A stretch of 64,000 bases of DNA from CAVVXN01 sp963772585 (GCA_963772585.1 CAVYXV010000002.1:248001-312000), one strand, 5' to 3'; positions 35,025 to 44,293 are shown, numbered from the stretch's first letter. Notes: generated by a model not told the origin, from the sequence alone. A program made the numbers and translations.

Positions 35025-35381
35025 ATGTCCGACGAACCGGAAGTCCCCCCCGAGGAGAGCCTCTCCCACGCGAGGCGCGAGGAGATCCGCCAGGCGGCCG
35101 TCGAGGTGCTCCAGACCGTCTACGATCCCGAGATCCCCGTGAACATCTACGAACTGGGGCTCGTGTACGAGGTCGACGTGAAGCCCGATGGCTACGTGCT
35201 GGTCCGGATGACCCTCACCTCCCCCGCCTGCCCCGTCGCGGGCTCGCTCCCCGGCGAGGTGGAACAACGGGTGCAGGGCGTGGAGGGCGCGAAGGGCTGC
35301 GAGGTGGACCTCACCTGGGATCCCCCCTGGACCCCGGACAGGATGAGCGAAGCGGCGAGACTGCAACTCGGGATCATGTGA
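35025..35381 (+). CDS. sufT: SufT, MIP18/DUF59-family Fe-S maturation protein
   Basis: 118 residues. Core motif YDPEIPVNIYELGLVY and the Cys in TSPACPVAGSLP are those of the DUF59 family (SufT, PaaD and eukaryotic MIP18). SufT helps cluster maturation under high demand; the mechanism is unsettled. It closes the SUF operon and overlaps by 8 bases the 3' end of the convergent mscS gene, leaving no room for a terminator between them. Confidence 0.9.
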   Translation: MSDEPEVPPEESLSHARREEIRQAAVEVLQTVYDPEIPVNIYELGLVYEVDVKPDGYVLVRMTLTSPACPVAGSLPGEVEQRVQGVEGAKGCEVDLTWDPPWTPDRMSEAARLQLGIM

Positions 35382-37056
35382 CGCGGTCGAGGTGGATGTC
35401 GAGCTGCGGGAAGGGGATCTTGACCCCCTCGCGACCCAGGCGGTCGAAGAGGCGGAAGCGTAGCTCGGACGCCACGGTGAAGCGGCCGGTGACCTTGTCC
35501 GTGTAGCAGAGCAGGGTGAAGTCGATCGACGACTCGCCGAAATTCGCGAACCAGACGATCGGTTCCGGATCGAGCAGGACGTCCGGATGGCCGCGGGCCT
35601 CCTCGAGCAGGATCTCCTTCACGCGGAGCGGATTCGTCGCGTAGTCGACGCCCAGCTCCAGCTTCACCCGCGCGTGGCGCATGCCGTAGGACAGGTTCGT
35701 CACCCGATCGTTCAACATCTGGCGGTTGGGAATCGTGATGCTGGTGTTGTCGAACGTCCGGATGACCGTACCGCGCATCCGGATGTCCTCGACCTTGCCG
35801 ACCGCGTCCCCCACCTGGACGGTGTCGCCGACGCGGATGGGGCGCTCCACGAGCATCACGAGGCCGCTGAAGAAGTTGCCGATCACGTCCTGCAGACCGA
35901 GGCCGAGACCGACGCCCGCGGCGCCGAAGAACCAACCGAGGGAGCTGGTGTCGAGACCGATCGCGTCGAGGGCGAACACGAACGCGAGAACGATCACGAG
36001 GTAGCGCAGCACCGCGTGGATGGCGTACCGGGCGCCGATCTCCATGGTGGTCCGGGGGAAGACGAAGTACGTGAGGATCATGCGGACCAGCCAGCCGGCC
36101 GCGAGCACCACGACGACCTCGAGGATGCCGCCCAGGAGCTGCGCCCACGTCATGCCGGCGCCGCCGAAGATGGGAGACCCGAGCGCCCTCATCCCCGTGG
36201 CGGCGCTCAGGTTCCAGGCGTCCAGGACCCACAGGGTCGTGGCCAGGATCGCGACGAGACGGAGCGCGGCGAGAGCGATGCGCTCGGTGCCGAGGACGGC
36301 CGGATTCGCCTCGCCGGTCCCGGCCGACCCGGGCTCCGCATCCGGATCCTCCTCCTCCTGGAAGTGGCGGAGGACGTTGACCACGCCCTTGCGCAGATAG
36401 TGGAAGGCGACGACGGCCGCGATCAGTCGAAGCCCCGTGACCACCAGGTTCCGGGACACGAACCGGGCGAGGGGCACGTATCCCAGTCCCTGCACGACGA
36501 CGAGGAACAGGAGGGCGAGAAAGACGAGGGGGACGAGCAGGCGGCCGGTGAATTTGCCGATCAACCCCCAGAAGCTCTCCCCGCTCCGGGCGCGCAGCCA
36601 CCGGATGAGCCCCGTCGAGAGGATCACGACCATGCCGCAGCCGAGGATGGCGACGTTTCGCATCACGGCGAGCCCGGCGGCGACGGACGGGTTCCACGGA
36701 GCGGCGAGAACGATGTGGCGCCCGGCCTCGGCCGCGACGAGGACGGCGAGGAAGAACCCGAGACCCGCGGCCAGCAGGCGCGCCGACCGATCGGGAAGCG
36801 GGATCAGGCGCAGGCTGGGCCGCTCGGGGGCCAGCAGTTCCCGGATCAGCGAGCGCGCGCCGCCATAGACGAGAAGGGCGACCACGGCGATGTCCACGAG
36901 ATCGAGGAGGCGCGGTCCGGCCTGGAGAATCCGCGCGATGGCCCACAGGACCAGCGCGGCGCCCGCGTGGGGCAGGAGGCGCCAGAGCAGGCGGCCCAGC
37001 CGGATGCCCGGCAGGAGGAGCGGTCGCCACGCCGCATGAGCGCTCGATGCCGTCAC
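35374..37056 (-). CDS. mscS: MscS-family mechanosensitive channel
   Basis: 560 residues with about 8 hydrophobic segments before the channel core. The MscS signature is complete: pore helix GAAGVGLGLGLQDVIGNFFSG, beta domain VERPIRVGDTVQVGD, and NTSITIPNRQMLNDRVTN, followed by the cytoplasmic alpha-beta domain ending FPQLDIHLDRVT. Small MscS has three membrane helices, so this is an enlarged form. The GTG at 37056 overlaps the stop of a preceding lipoprotein gene (GTGA), tying the two together. It releases solutes on osmotic downshock. The lipoprotein may substitute for the large periplasmic domain that MscK carries in the same polypeptide (inference). Confidence 0.92.
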   Translation of the reverse strand: MTASSAHAAWRPLLLPGIRLGRLLWRLLPHAGAALVLWAIARILQAGPRLLDLVDIAVVALLVYGGARSLIRELLAPERPSLRLIPLPDRSARLLAAGLGFFLAVLVAAEAGRHIVLAAPWNPSVAAGLAVMRNVAILGCGMVVILSTGLIRWLRARSGESFWGLIGKFTGRLLVPLVFLALLFLVVVQGLGYVPLARFVSRNLVVTGLRLIAAVVAFHYLRKGVVNVLRHFQEEEDPDAEPGSAGTGEANPAVLGTERIALAALRLVAILATTLWVLDAWNLSAATGMRALGSPIFGGAGMTWAQLLGGILEVVVVLAAGWLVRMILTYFVFPRTTMEIGARYAIHAVLRYLVIVLAFVFALDAIGLDTSSLGWFFGAAGVGLGLGLQDVIGNFFSGLVMLVERPIRVGDTVQVGDAVGKVEDIRMRGTVIRTFDNTSITIPNRQMLNDRVTNLSYGMRHARVKLELGVDYATNPLRVKEILLEEARGHPDVLLDPEPIVWFANFGESSIDFTLLCYTDKVTGRFTVASELRFRLFDRLGREGVKIPFPQLDIHLDRVT

Positions 37057-39848
37057 GAGCGACCTCCCGGTCCGTTGCCGCCGCCCGCGCCCGTCTCGTC
37101 CGCGGCGGCGGCCTCCTCGTCGTTCGGCGGCGGCGCCGCGGGTGCGGGGGGCGGCGGGGCGCGGAGGGCTTCCTCCGCGCTCTCCCGGGCCTGCGCCTCC
37201 TGCTGGCGCCGTGCCTGGGCGGCCAGACGCTCGGAGCGCACGCTCGCGCCCACCCATCGCAACGCCGGATCCTTCAACGCCATCGCGTCGAGCCCGCGGT
37301 CGATCCAGCGCCGGCCGAAGAGGACGAGCAGGAGGATGCCGACGAGGACACCCAGGGCGCCGAGGATCCGAAGCCAGCGCGCCCTCGCCCAGTCCCAGAG
37401 GCTCGGGTCCGTCTCGCCACCGAGCCAGCGGCCGGCCTCCTGGATGCCGCGCGCGCTCTCCTCCAGCGCGCGCACGACCTCGGCGGTCTGCAGATCCGAG
37501 TTCACGCGGATGGCCAGGCTCCGGGGGCCCTGGTCGAGCAGCTCGTCCCGGTACGCCCTCGTGGCGCCGAGCAGCACCCCGAGCCGGTCCTTCTCGCTCT
37601 TCAGGTCCTCGATGGCCGCCTGATAGTCCCGCTTCAGGGCCTCGAAGTGGGGCGCATAGCGCCGCTTCGCGCCGCTCCAATCGGGAAGGTCGGCGAGCGC
37701 CTTGTCCGCCTTCTCGAGGAGCGCATCGCACCGCGTGCGGAGCTGCTCGTCCCCGGCGACCTTCGCGAGACCCGCCTCGAGCAGCGCCGCCCGCCGCTCC
37801 GCCACCTCGTAGTGCCGAGCGACGAGCGCGGCGTCGAACGAGTCGTTCAGCGCCGGGTCGCCCAGGTCCTTCCTGGCGAGCTTGATCGTCTCCAGCGTCC
37901 AAGGCTGTTGCTCGATCCGTTCGGTGAGCGGACTGAGGGACGGACCCTCTGCCGCCGTGCTCGGCGGCGCCGAGTCCCCCGAGGCGGCGGTCGCCGCCGC
38001 CGGCGTCGTCGCCGTGGTCGCGGGCGGTCGATCGGGCGTGGGCTCGGACTTCGCGGTGGCGATCTCGTTCAGCAGGTTTCGGCGCTGGACGACTTTCAGC
38101 ACGAGGTCGTTCAGGTCGAGGAGCGCGTCTGCGGCTTCGAGGGCCTTCGAGCTCTGGAAGTCCTGTCGCAACGCGAGCAACTGCTCGCGGGACGCCTTGA
38201 GACGGCGCAACGCGCGGCTGCTGCGCACCCTGGCCAGCTCGGCCGCGTACTCGCGACGGATGCTCTCGGCCTTCTGCGCCTCCGCTTCGGCGGGCTTGAT
38301 GAGGGCGTCCAGGATCGTGAGGCGCTCGCGGGCGCGGAGCGCCGTGTGGTAGATCAGGCTGATCTCCATCGAGACCGTGGTCTCCTGCGCCTCCAGCACG
38401 CGGAGCTTGAGCGAGCGCAGCGGCGCAGCGGGGACGGGGGTCTCCCCCTCGCCGGGGGACCGGGCGGGCTCCGGGGGCTCCTCGTCTCCGGGCTCGGGGG
38501 TCGGCGTCTCGGTGGGCTCCGGGTTCGCCGCCCCCGCCTTCTTCGCCTCCGCCTCGAGCCGGAGGCGTTCCTCCTGGATCCGCCCGGAGAGGGCGGCCGC
38601 CACGTTCTGCCAGCGGTCCATCTGCCCGACGATGTGGTCGAGGACCGAGAGGACGGCCTCCCGCTCCGCACGCCGCGCCGCCAGCCGATCCTCGTAGAGC
38701 TTCGCCCGGCGCGCCTTCTCCCGGACGGTGCTCTCGTCCACGAGCAGCTTGGTCGCCGTCTCCTTGTCCCAGGCCTCGATCCGCTGCTTGGCCTGCACCT
38801 TCCTCAGCTTGAGAAACGGCTCGTTGTAGGCGAAGGGGGTCGTGCTCGCGAGCGGGAAGCGTTCCAGGTCCTCCTTGCCTTCCTTCCCCATCCCCTCTCC
38901 GGCGGGAAGGTAGTCGGGCGGCGTCGTGGCGAGCCGCTCCAGGTCGGAGACCTCCGAGCAGGCAACCGGCTGGACGTCCTTGCCGACCAGGGTGCCTTCC
39001 TTCAGGAGGACCCAGTCCAGCCAGTCCTCCTTCGTGTCGCCCTTCGGCCGGTTCTCCGGGGCGGGCGCCGGCGCCTCGGGCGGGTGCCCCGCCGCCGGGG
39101 GCGCCAGGGGATCGGCGGGCGCGGTGGCCTCGCCGCGGTCCGCGGGCATCGGAGCGGGCGAGGGGGCGGGAGGCGCCTCCTCCTTCGCCCCGGCGGGGGT
39201 CGTGTCGCCCGGGGCCGGCGCGGGCGGCTCCGACGCCGCGGACGCCTCGTCCGCCGGGGGCTTCTTCGGAGGCGGCGGCGGTTGGGGCACGGGCCAGGGG
39301 TAGGCCTCGGCCTTCGCGTCCTCCGCGCCCGCCCGCCGGATCTGGATGCGGCAGGGCTGGGAGGGATCCCCCTTCAGCCAGAGCAGGAGCCGCTCCGCCT
39401 GCGCCAGCGCGCCGCCGCGGGGCGAGGACTCGGGCTCGACGGCACCCTCCGCCGGGGGCGGCGGCGCGGGCCCGAGGAAGAGGCGGCGCTGGGCGACGGT
39501 CTTCGCCAGCTCCGCCCGGAGCTTCTCGTCCTGCGCACCGGCCGGGGCGGGCGTCTCGAGGAACTTCTCGTCCCGGGCCAGCGCCCTCAGCGACGCCGTG
39601 GCGTCCGCCGCGAGCAGCCGCCCGCCACCGACCACCTGCTCGGCCTCGTCCAGCAGCTGCTGGCGGCGGAAGGCGCGGACGTCCTCGTCCGGACCGGCAG
39701 CGGCCTTCGAGCCGTCCGCCAACGTGGCGGGGGACGCGGCCTGCGGTTCGGTTGTGCCGGTGGCGGCGGGAACCGGTTCCCCGCCGCACGCGGCGAGGCC
39801 CACGAGGAGGGCGATCCACAGCGGGAGGAGGGCGAGGCGCCGGGGCAT
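37053..39848 (-). CDS. large coiled-coil lipoprotein with C-terminal membrane helix, partner of MscS
   Basis: 931 residues. It opens with a lipoprotein signal, MPRRLALLPLWIALLVGL then AAC (lipobox), and a Pro/Ala-rich segment of ~250 residues with long Ala-Pro runs. From ~330 to ~830 it is charged, helical and likely coiled-coil (KLRKVQAKQRIEAWDKE, LRRLKASREQLLALRQD), broken by a second Pro-rich insert near 435-470. A single hydrophobic helix (LGALGVLVGILLLVLFG) lies near 850, then a basic and Pro-rich tail. MscK/KefA channels have an N-terminal periplasmic helical domain fused to the channel; here it appears as a separate gene with a GTGA overlap to mscS. The start ATG at 39848 places the lipobox Cys near residue 25. 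No enzymatic motif is visible. Confidence 0.75.
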   Translation of the reverse strand: MPRRLALLPLWIALLVGLAACGGEPVPAATGTTEPQAASPATLADGSKAAAGPDEDVRAFRRQQLLDEAEQVVGGGRLLAADATASLRALARDEKFLETPAPAGAQDEKLRAELAKTVAQRRLFLGPAPPPPAEGAVEPESSPRGGALAQAERLLLWLKGDPSQPCRIQIRRAGAEDAKAEAYPWPVPQPPPPPKKPPADEASAASEPPAPAPGDTTPAGAKEEAPPAPSPAPMPADRGEATAPADPLAPPAAGHPPEAPAPAPENRPKGDTKEDWLDWVLLKEGTLVGKDVQPVACSEVSDLERLATTPPDYLPAGEGMGKEGKEDLERFPLASTTPFAYNEPFLKLRKVQAKQRIEAWDKETATKLLVDESTVREKARRAKLYEDRLAARRAEREAVLSVLDHIVGQMDRWQNVAAALSGRIQEERLRLEAEAKKAGAANPEPTETPTPEPGDEEPPEPARSPGEGETPVPAAPLRSLKLRVLEAQETTVSMEISLIYHTALRARERLTILDALIKPAEAEAQKAESIRREYAAELARVRSSRALRRLKASREQLLALRQDFQSSKALEAADALLDLNDLVLKVVQRRNLLNEIATAKSEPTPDRPPATTATTPAAATAASGDSAPPSTAAEGPSLSPLTERIEQQPWTLETIKLARKDLGDPALNDSFDAALVARHYEVAERRAALLEAGLAKVAGDEQLRTRCDALLEKADKALADLPDWSGAKRRYAPHFEALKRDYQAAIEDLKSEKDRLGVLLGATRAYRDELLDQGPRSLAIRVNSDLQTAEVVRALEESARGIQEAGRWLGGETDPSLWDWARARWLRILGALGVLVGILLLVLFGRRWIDRGLDAMALKDPALRWVGASVRSERLAAQARRQQEAQARESAEEALRAPPPPAPAAPPPNDEEAAAADETGAGGGNGPGGRS

Positions 39849-39921
39849 GGCGGCCAAGTCTACGGTCAACCCCAACGGGCCCCAACCGGCCGCGCCCCGG
39901 TCGCGCCGCGGAGGTCGCCCC

Positions 39922-40872
39922 TCAGACCCAGTCGCGGCGCCGGAACCACACGACCATGGCGAGCGCCCCGACCACCATCCCGGCCATGGTCACCCAGAAG
40001 CCGGCCGGCGAGTGGAGGCCCGGGATGGCGTCGAAGTTCATGCCGAAGATGCCGGCGATCACCCCGAGCGGCATCATGACCGTGGCGATGACGGTGAGCA
40101 CGCGCATCGTCTGGTTCATGCGATTGCTCTGGGCGGATAGGAACGCGTCGCGTGACATCGCGATCCCCTCCCGCGCCCCTTCCAGGAGCTCGTAGACGCG
40201 GAGGCAGTGGTCGTAGACGTCGCGGAGATACGGCTGGAGCTTCGCCGAGATGACCCCGTGGTTCGCGCGACTCAGGGCCTGCGCGACGTCCCGCTGTCCG
40301 CGCAGCGTCCTCAGGAGCGAAGAGACGTTGCGGCGCTTCGCCATGATGTCGCCCAGGACGGCGCTGTCGGACTCCTCGAGTGCGCGCTCCTCCAGGATCT
40401 CGGACTCGTCGATCACCTGGTCCACGCGCGCCTCGAAGGCGTCCACCGTGTGGTCGAGGAGGGCGTGGGCGATCCGCTCGGGAGCCTCCAGATAGAAGTC
40501 GGGCTCGCGTTCCACCCGCTCCCGGACCATCTCGATGCAGGGAAACGGAGCCCTGACGACGCTGACGACCCAGTCCTTGCCGAGGAAGACCGCCAGCTTC
40601 CGGGTGACGCCGCGGCGGTCCTTTTCCGGAGAATGCACGATGAAGAAGATGTGATCGCCGAAATCCTCGAGCTTCGGAGGATGTCCGGACCGCAGCGCGT
40701 CCTCGACCGCGAGATCGTGGAGCGCCAGGCCGCACTGCAGGGACCGCACTTCCTCCGGCGAGGGCGCTTCGACCTCGATCCAGACGTGCTCGCCCGCCGA
40801 AGGCCGGCCCACCTCCCCGGGCCCCTCGACCACTTGCGTCTCGCCGTGCCGCAGTCGGTGGAGTCGGATCAT
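39922..40872 (-). CDS. corA: CorA-family Mg2+/Co2+ transporter
   Basis: 316 residues, ATG at 40872. The C-terminal membrane hairpin contains the family filter GMN (GIFGMNFD, 277-279) between two helices (VLTVIATVMMPLGVIAGIF and FWVTMAGMVVGALAMVVW), and ends with a basic RRRDWV. The long cytosolic N-terminal domain is acidic and helical, as in the CorA funnel. It imports Mg2+ as a homopentamer. It stands alone, with tRNA-Lys divergent 80 bases away. Confidence 0.93.
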   Translation of the reverse strand: MIRLHRLRHGETQVVEGPGEVGRPSAGEHVWIEVEAPSPEEVRSLQCGLALHDLAVEDALRSGHPPKLEDFGDHIFFIVHSPEKDRRGVTRKLAVFLGKDWVVSVVRAPFPCIEMVRERVEREPDFYLEAPERIAHALLDHTVDAFEARVDQVIDESEILEERALEESDSAVLGDIMAKRRNVSSLLRTLRGQRDVAQALSRANHGVISAKLQPYLRDVYDHCLRVYELLEGAREGIAMSRDAFLSAQSNRMNQTMRVLTVIATVMMPLGVIAGIFGMNFDAIPGLHSPAGFWVTMAGMVVGALAMVVWFRRRDWV

Positions 40873-40935
40873 CGAAGTCCTCCGCCGTTCCCCCGTTTCT
40901 CCGTCTCCGGCGTGCACCGGGAGGTGCCCTCTCGG

Positions 40936-40941
40936 TAGACT
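40936..40941 (+). promoter_or_regulatory. putative -10 element TAGACT for tRNA-Lys
   Basis: TAGACT ends 11 bases before the tRNA-Lys 5' end, so transcription would begin about 5 bases upstream of the mature tRNA. The -35 position (TGCACC) is weak. Confidence 0.4.
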
Positions 40942-40952
40942 GCCCCGAACTC

Positions 40953-41027
40953 GGGGGCGTAGCTCAATGGTAGAGCAGCGGCCTTTTAAGCCGTCGGTTG
41001 GGGGTTCGAGTCCCTCCGCCCCTACCA
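40953..41027 (+). tRNA. tRNA-Lys (UUU)
   Basis: A 75-base cloverleaf with encoded CCA. The acceptor pairs GGGGGCG with CGCCCCT (one G-U pair). The D arm is GCTC/GAGC. The anticodon stem-loop has loop CTTTTAA and anticodon TTT, and the T arm GGGGG-TTCGAGT-CCCTC is canonical. The discriminator base is A. Confidence 0.95.
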
Positions 41028-41067
41028 CCCTTCGCAAGACCGCCCCTCCGGCCGCCGCGCCGACTCG

Positions 41068-41628
41068 CTACACCTCCATGAGCTCGGAGGTCTTCCGGTC
41101 CACGAGGTCCTTGACCTTCGTCTCGTATTTCTTCGTCGCGTCCTGGATCTCCTCCTTCAGCTTCGCGCCCTCGTCCTCGGTGAGTGTCTTGTCGTTCAGC
41201 GAGGCATCGACGTTCTTGTTGGCGTCCCGGCGGACGTTGCGGATCGAGATGTTCGTCTTCTCGCCATGTTCCTTCACGAGCTTCGCCAACTGCTTCCGGC
41301 GTTCCTCCGAGAGCGGCGGGAGGACGAGGCGGATGATCTTGCCGTCGCTGTTCGGGTTCAGGCCGAGATTGGAGGCCTGGATCGCCTTCTCGATCTCCTT
41401 GATCACGGACGGGTCGTACGGCTTGATCAGGATCTGCCTCGGCTCCGGGCACCCGATCTGCGCCATCTGGCCCAGCGGGGTTTCGGTGCCGTAGGCAGCC
41501 ACCTTGACCTTGTCCACCAGGGCAGGGCTCGCGCGACCGGAGCGCATGCCGCTCAGTTCGGTGCCCAGGTGGGCGACGGCCGACTCCATGCGTTCTTCCG
41601 CGTCGAGCAGGATCTCATCCGCGTCCAT
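41068..41628 (-). CDS. frr: ribosome recycling factor
   Basis: 186 residues, normal length (about 185). Contains LGTELSGMRSGRASPALVD near the N-terminus and LPPLSEERRKQLAKLVKEHGE with IRNVRRDANK, all strongly conserved in RRF. With EF-G it splits the post-termination ribosome. The ATG overlaps the pyrH stop (TGATG), the usual pyrH-frr pairing. It is the last gene of the rpsB operon. Confidence 0.97.
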   Translation of the reverse strand: MDADEILLDAEERMESAVAHLGTELSGMRSGRASPALVDKVKVAAYGTETPLGQMAQIGCPEPRQILIKPYDPSVIKEIEKAIQASNLGLNPNSDGKIIRLVLPPLSEERRKQLAKLVKEHGEKTNISIRNVRRDANKNVDASLNDKTLTEDEGAKLKEEIQDATKKYETKVKDLVDRKTSELMEV

Positions 41629-42362
41629 CAGTTGGTCTCCTCGGCCGCCCCCACGACGGTACCAAGATCCTCTCCGCGAAGCACGCCGCAGAGGTTCCCG
41701 GGCACCGACATGTCGAAGACGACGATCGGTAGGCGGTTCTCGATGCACATGGTGATGGCGGTCCGGTCCATGATCTCCAGACGGCGCCGGTAGACGTCTT
41801 CGAAGGAGATCCGGCGGAATCGTTGGGCGTCCGGGTGGGCCTTGGGGTCCTTGTCGTAGACGCCGTCCACCTTCGTGCCCTTGAGCAGCACGTCCGCCCC
41901 GATCTCCACGGCCCGCAGGGCGGCGGTGGTGTCGGTCGTGAAGAATGGGTGGCCGGACCCTCCGGCGAGGATCACCACCCGCCCCCGCTCCAGGTGCCGC
42001 ATGCACCGCCGTCGGATGTAGGGCTCGGCGACGGTCTTGATCTCGACGGCCGAGAGGACGCGGGTCGGCAGGCCGCGGCTCTCGAGCACGTCCTGGAGCG
42101 CCAGGGCGTTGATCACCGTGGCGAGCATGCCCATGTAGTCGGCCGTCGCGCGGCCGAGTCCCTCGATGCGGGTCCGGCCGCCGCGAAGGATGTTGCCGCC
42201 GCCGTTCACGATCGCGATCTCGGCGCCCAGTTCGTAGGCGTTGGCGATCTCGGTGGCAAGCGCCGACAGGCCGCCCTCCCCGATGGCCCGTTCGCCGTCG
42301 GACGAGAAGGCCTCGCCGGAGATCTTCAGGAGGACCCGACTCCAGCGGAGGCCCTGGTGCAC
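41628..42362 (-). CDS. pyrH: UMP kinase
   Basis: 244 residues, hexameric bacterial UMP kinase type. Motifs: VLLKISGEAF at the start, IVNGGGNILRG for phosphate binding, ATADYMGMLATVINALAL, AGGSGHPFFTTDTTAALRA and DGVYDKDPK. It phosphorylates UMP to UDP. Located 10 bases after tsf and overlapping frr; part of rpsB-tsf-pyrH-frr. Confidence 0.97.
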   Translation of the reverse strand: MHQGLRWSRVLLKISGEAFSSDGERAIGEGGLSALATEIANAYELGAEIAIVNGGGNILRGGRTRIEGLGRATADYMGMLATVINALALQDVLESRGLPTRVLSAVEIKTVAEPYIRRRCMRHLERGRVVILAGGSGHPFFTTDTTAALRAVEIGADVLLKGTKVDGVYDKDPKAHPDAQRFRRISFEDVYRRRLEIMDRTAITMCIENRLPIVVFDMSVPGNLCGVLRGEDLGTVVGAAEETN

Positions 42363-42372
42363 GACCGGTCGC

Positions 42373-43233
42373 TCAGCCGACCTGCGCGCGGAGGAAGGTC
42401 CGGATCGTGGCCTTGTGCTGGCGCAGCAGCTCGCCCACGCTCAGGTCGCTGTCCGGCAGCGCCCACGCCTGCTCCGTGAGCACGCGCTCCTGGTAGTAGG
42501 CGGCCATCTTGCCCTCGAGGATCTTCTCGAGCACGGCGTCCGGCTTGCCTTTCATCTTGGGATCCTCGGCGAGCTGTTCCCGGAAGAGCCGCTCGTCCTT
42601 CTCGCGGGCCTCGGTCGGGATCTCGTCCCGCGTGAGCGCGCTGGGCCGGCAGAAGACGATGTGCATGCAGAGCTGCTTCGCGAACGCGCGGAGCTGGTCC
42701 GCCGGCGCGTCGCCCTCGAGCGCCACGATCGCGCCGTTCTTGCGGTCGTGGTGCTGGTAGCCGCCCACGATGCCGTCGTCCCCGGCGACGAGTCGCCCGA
42801 AGGAGACGACTTCGATCTTCTCCCGAAGCTGGCCCACGATGGCCGTCAGCGCGTCCGCGACCGTCTGCGAGGCGTCCGCGATCCAGGGCTGCTCGAGGAG
42901 GTCGGGCACGTCGGCGGGGCCCTTCTCGTCCACGTGCTCGACGAGGCGGTCCACGAAGTCGACGAAGAGCTCGGTGCGGGCCACGGGCTCGGTTTCGCAG
43001 GCGACGGCGAGAAGGGTCGCACGCGCCCCCTCGGCGTCGAGACGGACCCGCACGAGGCCTTCCTTCGCCTCCTTGTCGGCCCGCTTCTCCGCGGCCTTCA
43101 TGCCCTCCTTCTTGAGGCGGTCGATCGCCTTCTCGAAGTCACCGTCCTCGGCTTCGAGGGCCCGCTTGCACTGCATCATGGGCATGCCGGTGGCGGCCCT
43201 AAGATCCATGACCTGCTTGGCGGAGATCGTCAT
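42373..43233 (-). CDS. tsf: elongation factor Ts
   Basis: 286 residues. N-terminal UBA-like domain with QVMDLRAATGMPMMQCKRAL (the TG-x-G-x-M-x-CK core, here with Met-Met), then LAVACETEPVARTELF and the core domain with DRKNGAIVALEGDAP. It exchanges nucleotide on EF-Tu. A 109-base gap with a strong inverted repeat separates it from rpsB. Confidence 0.96.
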   Translation of the reverse strand: MTISAKQVMDLRAATGMPMMQCKRALEAEDGDFEKAIDRLKKEGMKAAEKRADKEAKEGLVRVRLDAEGARATLLAVACETEPVARTELFVDFVDRLVEHVDEKGPADVPDLLEQPWIADASQTVADALTAIVGQLREKIEVVSFGRLVAGDDGIVGGYQHHDRKNGAIVALEGDAPADQLRAFAKQLCMHIVFCRPSALTRDEIPTEAREKDERLFREQLAEDPKMKGKPDAVLEKILEGKMAAYYQERVLTEQAWALPDSDLSVGELLRQHKATIRTFLRAQVG

Positions 43234-43298
43234 TCTCGGCCTCTCCGGCTCGGACGGGTCGGGCGGCCCACGGCCACCGTCCCGCGCCGGGCCTTCGC

Positions 43299-43318
43299 GT
43301 GCGCGCGCTCGCGCGCAC
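43299..43318. repeat. perfect 9-bp inverted repeat between rpsB and tsf
   Basis: Arms GTGCGCGCG and CGCGCGCAC flank a 2-base centre, giving an 8-bp stem with a 4-base loop in RNA. It lies in the 109-base rpsB-tsf gap. No T tract follows on the transcribed strand, so it is more likely an RNA-stability, processing or attenuation element than a full terminator. Confidence 0.5.
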
Positions 43319-43342
43319 CCCTGGGATGCGATGGCTCCCCGT

Positions 43343-44293
43343 TCAGGAGGAGCCGGTCTTGCCGTCGGGCGAGGAGCCCTCCTTCTTCCCCTCCTGGGCA
43401 TCCGGTCCTTGGTCCGACGGCGAACGCTCGCCGCTCCTCGAACCCCCGGACGCACCCGACGCACCGCGACGGCGCTTCTCCGCCTCCTCGCGAAGCTTGC
43501 GCTGCCACTCGGCGGTCACCTCCGCGCGCTGCCGCTCCGCCGCACGCTTCGCCTCCTCCTCGCGCCGGCGCTCGGCGTTCGCCTTCTCCTGCTCGGCCAC
43601 CACGAAGCCCCACGCCCGCACGCCCTCATCGACGGCGTCGCCCAGCTTCTCCAGCAGAAGCCGCACGGAGCGCATGGCGTCGTCGTTGCCGGGGATCGGG
43701 ATGTCCACGGTGTCGGGGTCGCAGTCGGTATCGAGCAGCGCGATGACCGGAATCCGCATCTTGTTCGCCTCGGCGACGGCGATGTGCTCGTGCTTCGGAT
43801 CGACCACGACGAGGACGGCGGGAAGCTGCTCGAGGTCGCGCATGCCCTCGAGGTTCTTGAGGATCTTGCGCTTCTCGGTGTGGTGTCGGGCCTGGGCCTT
43901 CTTCTTCATGGCGTCGAAGAGCCCCGACGCCTCCTCCTCGTCGAGCTCGGTCAGGCGCTGGAGGCGGCTCCGGATCGTCTGGAAGTTCGTCAGGGTCCCG
44001 CCGAGCCAGCGCCCCGTGACGTACGGCTGGTTCGTGCGCGTGGCGACGGCCCGGACGGCCTCGTGGGCGGAGCGCTTCGTGCCCACCCACATGACCTTGC
44101 CGCCCTCGGAGGAGACCCCCTTGAGGTAGTTGCTCGCCCGGACGAGACCGCGAACGGTGGACTTGAGGTCGATGATGTGGATGGCGTTGCGCTTGCCGTG
44201 GATATACGGCCGCATCTTCGGGTTCCAGCGGCTCGCGCGATGGCCGAAGTGGACCCCGTTCTCGAGGAGGGCATCGACGGTGATGGACGGCAA
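43343..44293 (-). CDS. rpsB: 30S ribosomal protein uS2 with long charged C-terminal tail
   Basis: 316 residues from the TTG at 44293. The S2 core is intact: LLENGVHFGHRASRWNPKM, YIHGKRNAIHIIDL, GRWLGGTLTNFQTI, and PVIALLDTDCDPD. About 80 residues beyond the usual end form a Glu/Arg/Lys-rich helix (EKANAERRREEEAKRAAE) and a Gly/Ser-rich tail. An ATG at 44383 is in frame but lies inside the -10 element, hence upstream of transcription; the TTG has GGAG eight bases before it. First gene of rpsB-tsf-pyrH-frr. The ~85-base leader could hold an S2 autoregulatory structure. Confidence 0.93.
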   Translation of the reverse strand: MPSITVDALLENGVHFGHRASRWNPKMRPYIHGKRNAIHIIDLKSTVRGLVRASNYLKGVSSEGGKVMWVGTKRSAHEAVRAVATRTNQPYVTGRWLGGTLTNFQTIRSRLQRLTELDEEEASGLFDAMKKKAQARHHTEKRKILKNLEGMRDLEQLPAVLVVVDPKHEHIAVAEANKMRIPVIALLDTDCDPDTVDIPIPGNDDAMRSVRLLLEKLGDAVDEGVRAWGFVVAEQEKANAERRREEEAKRAAERQRAEVTAEWQRKLREEAEKRRRGASGASGGSRSGERSPSDQGPDAQEGKKEGSSPDGKTGSS

